From the NCBI RefSeq assembly GCF_028858725.1, contig NC_084774.1:2516001-2580000 (forward strand): 64,000 nucleotides of DNA, read 5' to 3'. A program made the position numbers and the translations under genes. The DNA is from Colius striatus (lineage: Eukaryota > Chordata > Aves > Coliiformes > Coliidae). The notes beneath the pieces are model-generated. The model was not told the origin of the DNA, ran no database searches, and saw only the letters and a list, made by a program, of their open reading frames with translations. This document shows positions 22,301 through 30,388 of this stretch, in pieces. Within the stretch, counting starts at the first letter, position 1; each line of letters begins with the position of its first letter.

Positions 22301-24785
22301 GGCCCAGCACCCCCAGCACTGCTCGTTGTGTTTCAGCTCATGGTCCCCCCTGACCTGAGGGTATTAGAAAACGGTTTCCTGCAGCTGGCACTGAGGTACC
22401 TGCAGAGCGAGAGCAGCGTGATGTGGCGCATGGTGCTCAGAGGCCTCGTCACCCTCAGCAACAGGCCCTCGATGGTGAGCAGGGGGCAGCCGGCCAGAGG
22501 TGTGCCTGGGGCGGTGGGCTGGGCGACGGGAGATGGGAGACACACAGCTCAGGCTTGGCTGGGCTCTGGGAGCTCTGGCAGCTGCTGCCAGCCCTCCTGC
22601 CTCCCCAACGGCCTCCTCAAGTCCCTTGGGGACAGTCTTTGCCTTCTGGGTCCTGAGGCAGCAGCGTGGGGTTGAACTGCTGGAGCGGTTTGGGCAGTGC
22701 AGCTTTTCATGGCTTCACCACAAGCATCGTGTTCCATTCAGGCTGAAAGGATGGGGATCCTGCAGACAAGGCTCATGAATCTACTGGGGGATGTAGACAG
22801 CGACGTGCTCAGGATGACCCTCTTCTTACTCAGAAAGATGCTCCAGGAGGCCAGCAGCCCACTTTGCCACACCATTGCTCTGGAGCTGGCTGAGAGGCTC
22901 CAGCCACTCTTTGAGCACGTAAGGCTTTGTGCCTACCCCCAGGCAACTTTGTGCTCTGTGCATTTTCAGCCCTGTGTCCAGTTAGGCCTGTAGCTGCCAG
23001 TGCTCAGGTCTTGCCCTCTTCCTTTCCACCAGGACAACAGCCACGTGCAGCTGCTCTCCCTTCAACTCTTCCATCACACGATAGAAGTTGTCAAGAAAAA
23101 GGGAGGAAAGCAGCTGAAGGCTCAAGTGAAGCAGAGCATGATCCAACTGCTCTGTCTCCTGCACAGTGAGAACCAGGAGGTGGCAGAGGTGAGGATCTCT
23201 GACCTGCCAGTGTCCACGCAGGAGGTGGCCCGGCTGCCTCCTGCCCCGGTGCCGGGTGGATGGCAGCGCTCCAGCCTCCTCACGGCCTTGGGTCCAGGCA
23301 GCAGCTGGGGATTCCCTCTGTCCCACGGCCCCAGCAGCACCAGGGGCCTGAGGTGGGAGTTGCCCAGCTCCTCTGCCTGGGCTCCAGACTCACTGACGGA
23401 CGCGTTCCTGGGCTGCCACATCTTCCCAGCTGGGGCCAGGAACAGCCCTGAGCTCTGCCCAGGTGAGAAGACGCAGATCCTGTGGCCTGGGCAGCCGTAC
23501 CAGCTCCCTTCTCTGTGTCCCTGCAGGCCTCTCGGGTAACCCTGCTGCGAGCTGCCACCTTCCTGAAGAAGAGGAGGCTCAGCCAGGTGCTGGAGAGGCG
23601 GAACACATGGGGAGCGGGCGAGTGCCTGGTAAGGACGGCGCCCGAGCCCCAGCCCCAGCCTGGGCAAGCTGTGCCCCTGCCCGCTGCCGCAGCCCATCGC
23701 CTGCAGCCGGCAGCCCGCGCACGCTCCCTTCCCTCGGGCGTGTGGCCCTGTGGCACTTCTCCAGGCTGCTCTCCCTCCCCAAGGCCAGGGGTGCCGATGG
23801 AGCCCCGGCCCAGCTCCCAGCCGGGCTCTGGCAGCAGCGTGGCGCCGCAGCTCCTGGGGCAGCTCCCGGCCCTCTGCTCCCACCAAGCCCCGGAGCCGGC
23901 CGCTGCTGGCTGGGCCTCGGGGCTGTGCTGGCAGGGAAAGCCAGTCCTGGGCACAGGGCCCACCCAGCCACGGGGAGGCTCAGGACCAACACCTCTGCCT
24001 CTTCACCCTCTCCAGCTCTCAGAGTGCAGCAGCAAACAAGCCAGCCAGTACATGCAACAGGCCATGTGCTGCCTCCAGAGCCAACAGCAGCCCACGCAAG
24101 AGGCGGCCATCAGGTTCCTGGGTGAGACACAGCTCCCAGGTCCCTCCCTGCCCCATTGCAGCTCGGCCTGTGCCCTGGCCCCGTGGCTGTGGAGCCCCAA
24201 GTGCACAGTGCTGGGGAGAGACCCTGGGCTCAGCACTGCCAAGGGCAAGGGGGGATGTTGCTGGGCCGGAGGGGCTGGTCTGGGGCAGATGTGACCAACT
24301 GTGTGTTCCCAGGGCTCATTGGGAGGCACCTGAGGAGTCAGCATGAAGAAGTCCAAGTCATCCATCATGGTGAGTGACAACATCAGGTTGTCAGCGGGAA
24401 CTGGGAGGGAGGAGGAAAGGCCCTGGGCAGGGAACTGCAGCCCCTGCCCAGTACAGAAAGAGCAGAGAGATGTCAGGGGCACGTGGGGTACTCGTGGGCA
24501 GCACCTTCCAGCTGATCCCCTTGGCCCCTGCTCCCTCCAGGCCATGGGAAGAGCTGGGGGGTGGCCCTGGCAAGAGGGGTTCCTGGGATCAACCCAGGCT
24601 CTGATCTCAGCTCTGTTCCAGCCCTTCAAAACATGCCAGATGACATCAGCTCCTCAGTCTCAAACCTGGTAGGTCAAACCCAGCTCATCCTATCGACTGT
24701 AGAGGGAACAGCTTCTTCTAGACCCAGCCTGCGAGACCAACTTCACAAGGCCTGGAAGAGATGGAGATTCTGGGCCCGGGGCTGA
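19363..24785 (+). CDS. Maestro HEAT-like repeat (MROH) family protein, complete 13-exon gene
   Basis: Coding exons: 19363-19972, 20233-20371, 20709-20856, 20958-21145, 21235-21372, 21845-21959, 22337-22474, 22742-22918, 23033-23188, 23527-23628, 24016-24121, 24313-24369 and 24622-24785. All junctions are GT/AG and phases agree, giving 745 aa ending at TGA. The ATG sits in a strong context (CTGCCATGG). Exon 1 encodes a four-fold 36-residue repeat. From exon 2 the protein is paired amphipathic helices of the MROH type: LSELALGDPHDAVVTLLHRA, AAIWRQMVS, the Phe-rich FPLFFPDFFLTLLFQVF, WLVELLSRKELCWEVPAMAF, MWRMVLRGLVTLSNRPSM and LLGDVDSDVLRMTLFLLRKM. A basic tail, HKAWKRWRFWARG, closes it. HEAT solenoids are protein-binding scaffolds; the molecular role of this family is poorly known. 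Birds carry many MROH copies, and another lineage is tandemly amplified from 30 kb onwards. I cannot assign a member number. Confidence 0.8.
19513..19944 (+). repeat. 108-bp coding minisatellite, four copies, in MROH exon 1
   Basis: Four consecutive 108-bp units (36 codons each) encode near-identical peptides containing MEKRPPKVPRIAWEEKKEHP and GAAAAWQP. The unit length is a multiple of three, so copy number can change without frame loss. A second frame (starting LEARPQ..DGEETPQ..AQDSLGG) is also open through all four units but hits a stop at 19941. The chosen frame is the one whose end joins exon 2 in phase. Confidence 0.9.
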
Positions 24786-24844
24786 CTGTGTCTTCTGTCA
24801 CTGTGACTCTGCTGTGAAAGAAATGTGAATGTTGTACTGGGTTT

Positions 24845-25075
24845 CACTTCCCCTCATAGAGAATTTTTTGGGTTGGAAAAGGCCTTTGAAGATGATGGAG
24901 TCCAAGCCCTGCCCTCCCCCTGCCCAGCCCACCTCTAACCCACAGCCCTCAGCCCCTGAGCTCCACGACTTTGGGATCCCACCAGGGCTGGACACTCCCC
25001 CTCCCTCCTGGGCAGCCTGGCACGGGCTGAGAACTCCCTCAGGGAAAAAATGTTTCCCTCTCTGCTGCTGCAGGG
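24845..25075 (-). mobile_element. Diverged CR1-type fragment, minus orientation
   Basis: Starts GGGTTGGAAAAGGCCTTTGA, the reverse complement of a CR1 3' end, and continues through a CCTGGGCAGCCTGGCACGGG block to a CTCAGGGAAAAAATGTTTCCC segment. Diverged and non-coding, it lies directly after the MROH terminal exon. Confidence 0.65.
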
Positions 25076-25735
25076 TGACAGCAGGGCTGCTGTGCTCCTC
25101 TCAGTGGGGTCTACCCTGGGGACAGAGGGGTAAGAAAGTGTGGCCAAGGAGCAGGGGCAGCACCATCTCTCCGGACGCCTGGGTTCCCCAAGCAGGGCCG
25201 GCTCCAGGCGGGGGGTAACCCCAGCCAGGCCTCATGCAGGTTCTCAAGACCTGATAATTGCCAAAGGGCTGGGAGGGCCAAATTGCTGCCCAGGACAAAA
25301 CAGAGCAGGCTACTGGGCTTGGGGAAGAAAACAGAAAAGAGTTTAATGCAACACCAACTGAAACATAACCATAAAACCCCAAAAACATAACCAACACAAA
25401 CAACACAGAATGGTACAACGATGAAGAGTCCGACCAGCCCTTTAACCACCTTCTCACCCACAGGCTCCAGCACGGCCTGTGCCATGGCCCCTCCTCACAC
25501 AGTCTCTGCCCGGCCGGACGCCCTCACACGGAGCTGCTGGTGGCTCTCAGCCCTGCCATGGCCCTGCAGGGCTTGCAGGGGCACAGCTGCCTTCTCACCA
25601 CGGCTTGCAGAGGGATCTCTGGCCTGGTGCTCCTCCTCCCTTCCTCCTCCTCTGACTGTGGGGTCCGTGTGGTCGCCTCCATCTTGTCCCACTCTTACAC
25701 CTCCTGACAGAACTTCAAATTCCTGTCCCTAAATA
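25076..25735. other. Intergenic, no gene recognised
   Basis: Contains a GAGTTTAATGCAACACC segment (about 25340) weakly resembling the GAGTTTAATAAAACACC at the 3' end of the array RING genes, so an old relative of that gene may have ended here. No RING motif is visible. Part may be ERV-L long terminal repeat, but I cannot delimit it. Confidence 0.3.
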
Positions 25736-27400
25736 GTGCTGACAGAGGTGCCAGATTGGCCCAGCCGGGCCAGAGGTGGGTCTGAACCCAAGAGCCGGGG
25801 AAGACTCTTTACTGGGTCTTCACTGGCATCAGTCACATGCTGTGTGGAGGAGCCCCTCCCTTTGAACATCCAGCCCAGCACCGGCAGTCGGGGTGCTAAG
25901 AGGAGTTGTACTGTGTCCCAATCACTTCTGAGGCAGCTCGGGCTCCATATGCTGCCAATATCTTCTCAGTTGGAGTATATCAGGCCTCAGATCCTTTTCC
26001 TTTGTATCCCCAACTCCAGAACCGGAGGGGTCGTCCTCGAGTCTCACCAGCTCCTTTTAGCCAGAGGCTCTGGGTAAGGCCATTCTCTCCTGCTGCAGTG
26101 TAAAGCCCATTTTTCACATCTGGTCCTGGTCAAACTGGCCCAAGGGCAACTACCTGAGCAATTTCTTGTTTTGTCTATTGAAAGCTTTGCTGTTGTTCAA
26201 GTTGTTTTTCTTCTGGGTGACTTGAGAGGATTTACAATCATACTGTAGTTGGGAATATGCATCCTCCAAAACCCCACAGTGCCTAAGAAAGCCCGGATTT
26301 CTTCCTTACTGGCCGGTGGAGACTTTGCAGTAATCTTGTTGACAAAATCCATGGGGATATGCCGACGACCATCTTGCCATGTTATTCCTAGGAACTGGAC
26401 CTCTTGTGCAGGCCCTTTGCTACGTTTGATGACAGAGGCGCCATTCAGTAGGATTTTAACAGATAGTTTCAAAACCTTTTTGCTGAATTGCCCCACACAA
26501 TGATGTCATTGATATACCTGAGGTGTTCTGGGGCCTCACCCTTTTCCAGCGTAGCCTGGATCAGTCCACGGCAAATGGTAGGGCTGTGCTTCCGCCCCTG
26601 GGGCGATCGACTCCAAGTGTACCGAATGCATTTCCAGGTGAAGGCAAACTGGGGCCTGCACCCGGCTGCCAATGGGATTGAAAAGAATGCGTTAGCAACG
26701 TCGATGGCAGCGTTCCATCGGGCTGCCTTGGACTCCAGTTCACTCCAGCGTGTCCGGCACAGCGACACTCAGCGGCAGCATGACCTCACTCAGGCCACGA
26801 TAGCCCACTGCCAGCCTTTTGTACTGGCCATATGGGGCTGTTAAAGGAGGATCGAGTCCTGCTGATCACCCCTTGGCTCTCCAATTGACGGATCAGTTTG
26901 TAGATGGGAATCGGAGTCACGGTTAGTCCGATATTGCCGCCAGTGCACTGTCGTGGTTGCGACTGGCACTTGTTGGTCTTCAACCCTCAGCAACCCCACA
27001 GCAGAAGGGTCCTCTGAGAGGCCAGGCAGGCTGGACAGCTGTTCAGTATCTTCTGTCTCCAAGGCAGCCACACCAAAAGCCCACCGATACCCTTTTGGGT
27101 CCCCTCTTCACATCATCTCTTCCCAGGATGCACGGAGCTTCTGGGCCTGTCACAACGAGGTGCTTCTGCCAATCATCTCCCGTCAGACTCGCTTCTGCTT
27201 CCAACACAGTGAGCTGCTGGGATCCTCCTGTCACTTCGAAAATAGAAATTGGTTTGTCTCCTCTATAACTTGAAGGGAACAACGTGCATTGAGCTCCAGT
27301 GTCCACGAGAGCCTTCCCCATCCCATGGGAAGCCTGTGTCTTTCTGCCAGATGCCTCTGATTTGGCCTCAAGTTGCTCCAGGGCAGGTTGAGATTGGCGT
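25736..27400 (-). mobile_element. Endogenous retrovirus remnant, ERV-L type pol, broken
   Basis: Read on the minus strand, the order is that of a retroviral pol. A protease segment (about 27330-27050) has the active-site triplet in LVDTGAQCT. Reverse transcriptase pieces (about 27040-26200) include IDVANAFFSIPLA, typical of ERV-L, and FLGITWQDGRR. An RNase H-like part (about 26120-25740) has EKILAAYGARAASEVIG. The frame is broken by stops and frameshifts. The polymerase motif reads YIND where YxDD is required, so the enzyme is dead. No LTR or env was found. The protease end coincides with the left edge of the tandem array. Confidence 0.75.
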
Positions 27401-27615
27401 TGAAGATTGAAGAACTGTTTCCCTGAGAGGGTTGTCAGCCCCTGTGCAGGCTGCCCAGGGAGCTGGGGGAGTCCACATCCCTGGAGGGATCCCAAAGCTG
27501 TGAAGCTGAGGTGCTGAGGACCATGGGGTAGTGCAGGGCTTTGCAGGGTGAGGGCAGGGTTTGGATTGGATGATCTTTAAGGTCTTTTCCAACTGAAATG
27601 ATTCTACGAGTCTTT
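27395..27615 (+). mobile_element. CR1 LINE 3' end at the array edge
   Basis: A GAAGAACTGTTTCCCTGAGA block, GCAGGCTGCCCAGGGAGCTG, TTGGATTGGATGATCTTTAA and CAACTGAAATGATTCTACGA form a CR1-type 3' tail. The same element is present at about 41300, 51210 and 61100 in the other units, there preceded by an extra AATTTGAAGTTAAATTGGAG segment that unit 1 lacks. Confidence 0.75.
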
Positions 27616-28278
27616 TACCAACTGGAACTGTCTCAAGATTGTTCCCAATGGCACAACTTTGCTGGCTGACAGACTACCCGAGCACCTCTGGAAATGGCCA
27701 TCAGACCTGGGCCTGGGTGCTTTCCTCTTGCCGTAACTGCGCACCGTTGGCTGAATCTTTCTGGGCTGCAGCCGGGCTGTTTCAGTCTGGGCTGAGCAGA
27801 CTCACTGCAAACATCTCGAGATTGCTCCCACACTGAAAAGGCTCCAAAGGCTGCTGTGATTTAAAGCCAGCTGACAATAAGCAAAGCCTGCAGTTGTTCA
27901 CTGCGCCCCACCTCAGCAGGGCAAGGAGGAGAATCGGGAGGAAAAGATGAAGCTTTGTGGGTTGAGATAAGGAGAGTTTAATAAAACACCACGAGGAGAG
28001 AACAAAGCGTCACAAGAGCAGCAAAGGAAAGCAGCAAAGGAGCGATGGCAGGTGCAAGGGCTCAGTGCCTGCAGCCCCACGCTGAGTCCCGATGGAAAGG
28101 CCGCAGTTGTCACGCGTGGACTGTGCTGCCGTGTCCTCGGGCTCCCGAGGAGAGGCTCCCGCAGTGCCTGTGGCCACTCTCAGCGTGCTGCAGCCATGAG
28201 CCAAGGCGCACAGAAGGAACCCGGCCTGGCCCCTCTCAGCCCGCGCCGGGGGCCGATTCAGAGGGAGATGTTTGTGTG

Positions 28279-28833
28279 TCAGAAGCGCAGCCAGCGCAGC
28301 TGAGCGTAGTCCTCGGAGCTCAGCACATAGTCCAGGAGCCGCCGCAGCCAGGCGGGATCTCGGCGGCGCGCCAGCAGGAAGCTGAGCTGCCCGTCCCTGC
28401 TGTGATCCCCGGAGCCCATCTCGTGGTCCAGGAGCCGCCGCAGCCACAGCGGCTCCTGGCGGGGCCACGGCACGTGGCGGGGCCGCCTGCGCCTGTCCTG
28501 CAGCCCAGCAGGGCCGCGCTGCCCACGCTCAGCCCCGGCTCTCTGGCCCCGCTGCCCTCTGGGCCCCCGCCGCCCCTGCGGCTGCGGCCCCGGCCCCGCG
28601 GCGGGACGGAGGCGGCCGTGAGGCTGCCGGGCCCCCCCGGCGTCGCCCTCCTCTGCAGGCAGGAGGCAGAGGGCCAGGATGGGCTGGTGGCACAGCGGGC
28701 AGTGGGCGGCGGCCCAGCGCTGGGCGCAGGCCTGGCACAAGGCGTGCCAGCACGGCTCCAGGGCACAGGGCCGTTGCAGGGGACCGAGGCAGACGGGGCA
28801 ACCGTCCCTCTGCTCCTGCCTGGGCACCTCCAT
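28279..28833 (-). CDS. RING-finger (C3HC4) protein, array copy 1
   Basis: A 184-aa frame from ATG (28833) to TGA. The N-terminal RING has textbook spacing: C12, C15, C28, H30, C33, C36, C45 and C48 (GCPVC, EPCWHALCQAC, HCPLCHQ). This binds two zinc ions and, in known families, recruits a ubiquitin E2, so an E3 ligase role is likely but inferred. The middle (about 60-120) is low-complexity Gly/Pro/Arg/Gln. The C-terminus repeats a short helix, PLWLRRLLDHE and PAWLRRLLDYV, each followed by an acidic SGD or SED stretch. The frame stays open upstream of the ATG, but without an ATG. ATTAAA on the minus strand (forward TTTAAT at 27977-27982) is a candidate poly(A) signal. I do not recognise an orthologue. 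Open in all four copies, which argues for selection. Confidence 0.65.
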   Translation of the reverse strand: MEVPRQEQRDGCPVCLGPLQRPCALEPCWHALCQACAQRWAAAHCPLCHQPILALCLLPAEEGDAGGARQPHGRLRPAAGPGPQPQGRRGPRGQRGQRAGAERGQRGPAGLQDRRRRPRHVPWPRQEPLWLRRLLDHEMGSGDHSRDGQLSFLLARRRDPAWLRRLLDYVLSSEDYAQLRWLRF

Positions 28834-29169
28834 GGCCGCTGCTGGCACTTGCTGTCCTCTCAGCTGCTGGCGGGTCGGGATCTCAGCCACCGCAGGCAGG
28901 ACTCGCCGGCTGCCACCGGTGGGACTCAAAGGCTTCAGGCGCTGCTGCTGCGACTCGGCGGCTCCTCAGGCACGTGCCGACGTCTGGCTGCTGAGGGCAG
29001 GACTCGAGGGCTCGGCTGCTGCCTCCAGGGCTCGACGTCTGCCGTGTGCCGGGCAGTCTGCAGCTGGGCTGCTGCTGTGTCCCACAGGGACCTGTGACTG
29101 TGTGTGACATCACAAGGCTGTCGGGAGCACGGCCAGGAGCATCCTCCCCGTGCTGCAGGAGCACGCGGC

Positions 29170-29250
29170 CTGCGGGGAGCAGCAGGGCAGTGATTGGCCG
29201 AGGAGCTGCGTGTGCCTGTGACGTCACAGAGGGGAGGGGGCGGGGCTTAG
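29170..29250. promoter_or_regulatory. CRE/CCAAT/GC-box promoter of the RING gene
   Basis: Within 60 bp there are an inverted CCAAT (ATTGG, about 29192), a full palindromic CRE TGACGTCA (29219-29226) and a GGGGGCGGGGC box (about 29236). A second CRE half-site, TGACATCAC, lies near 29104. The group is about 390 bp upstream of the RING ATG on the minus strand and recurs in units at 43115, 53025 and 62917 (CRE positions). CRE-dominated short promoters are common in testis-expressed genes through CREM; expression here is inferred. Confidence 0.55.
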
Positions 29251-29445
29251 TGCGGCGGGGGGCGGGGCTCCAGCAGCTCCTCCAATGCCTGAGCACGGGC
29301 TCTGCACACGGCCCTCACCCTGGCTTGGGGTAAAGGGGGGGGAAGGCGGCCAATCAGAGAGCAGGCCCCGCCTCCTCTCGGGCCACGCCCCCTCTCAGGC
29401 CACGCCCCCAGCCCTCACCAGCACCTCGGTGCGATCCAGCGCTGC

Positions 29446-30230
29446 CCCCTCCAGCCCGTGGAGCAAAGCAGCGTGGGAAGGGGACAACGGGGCCTCCCCA
29501 AACCTCTTCTCTAGGGGAAGCCCCCGCCCAAAGCCTTGTACAGAGTAAGCCCCACCCTCAGGAGAGAAAGCCCCTCCCCACAAGACCTTAGAGAAAGAAG
29601 CGTCTCCCCCAAACCGCTTCTACAGGGGAAGCCCCGGCCCCAGTTCGGAGAAGCCCCACCCCAAACCCTTCTCCAGGGAAAGCTGCGCCCCATTGTGCCT
29701 TTGATAGGGGAAGCCCAAAGCAACTCCACCCATACAGGCAGCTGCTGCACCCCCAAACCAAGCCACAAGGGAAGCCCTGTCCTCTCGGGCAGTAGCACCA
29801 CCCCTTAGACCGAATCCCCGCCCAAGTCCCTCCAATGCCCCAAAGGGACCCCAAAACTCACTCTCAGTTCTCCAAGGGGACCCCAAAACTCCCTGAATGC
29901 CTCAAGGGGACCCCAAAACCCCTCAAACCCCTCCCCAATGCCCCAAGGGGACTGCAAAAGCCCCCTAAAACCACCCCCAAAGCCCCAAGGGAATCCCAAA
30001 ATCTCCCCAAACCCCTCCCCAAAACCCCCAGGGGACCCCAAAACCTCCCCCCAATGCCTCAAGGGGACCTCAAAACCCCTCAAACCCCTCCCCAATGCCT
30101 CAAGGGGACCTCAAAACCCCTCAAACCCCTCTCCAATGCCCAAAGGGACCGCAAAATCCCCTCAAACCCCTCCCCAATGCCTCAAGGGGACCGCAAAATA
30201 CCCTCAAAACCTCCCCCAATTTAAAATTTG
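29446..30230. repeat. Two adjoining C-rich minisatellites of the array, copy 1
   Basis: First block (about 29446-29830): degenerate repeats of GGGGAAGCCCCGCCC-like text. Second block (about 29830-30220): 39-41 bp units of CTCAAGGGGACCCCAAAACCC plus CTCAAACCCCTCCCCAATGC, about ten copies. Both strands are strongly asymmetric (C/A-rich top strand). Open frames through them (PQGDPKTP-like and GFGEGFGEI-like peptides) are products of the repeat and have no gene context. The same pair occurs at 33140, 43346, 53267 and 63147. Confidence 0.9.
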
Positions 30231-30295
30231 ATCTTAGTAAGTGTTGATTAGAAATTGATGATGATGAACTGGTAACAAAATGAAGGAAATTGCAC

Positions 30296-30348
30296 ATGTT
30301 CCAGTTCAGACTCCCATTGTCAGAGAAGGATGCTGTGAACTGTTTTTC

Positions 30349-30388
<40 letters not shown>

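Noticed and set aside
25421-25732. A plus-strand frame with possible signal-like hydrophobic stretch
   Set aside because: No homology recognised, no splice or promoter context, and high-GC sequence gives such frames by chance.
28045-29097. A 350-codon plus-strand frame (also near 41935, 51845 and 61704) opposite the RING gene
   Set aside because: It is antisense to the RING frame in high-GC sequence, carries no domain, and the minus-strand RING motif is unmistakable.
29835-30224. Open frames rich in Pro/Lys (PQGDPKTP...) or Gly/Phe (GFGEGFGEI...) in the C-rich minisatellites
   Set aside because: Both strands are open because of the repeat; units of 39-41 bp do not keep one frame, and no promoter or splice site points to them.
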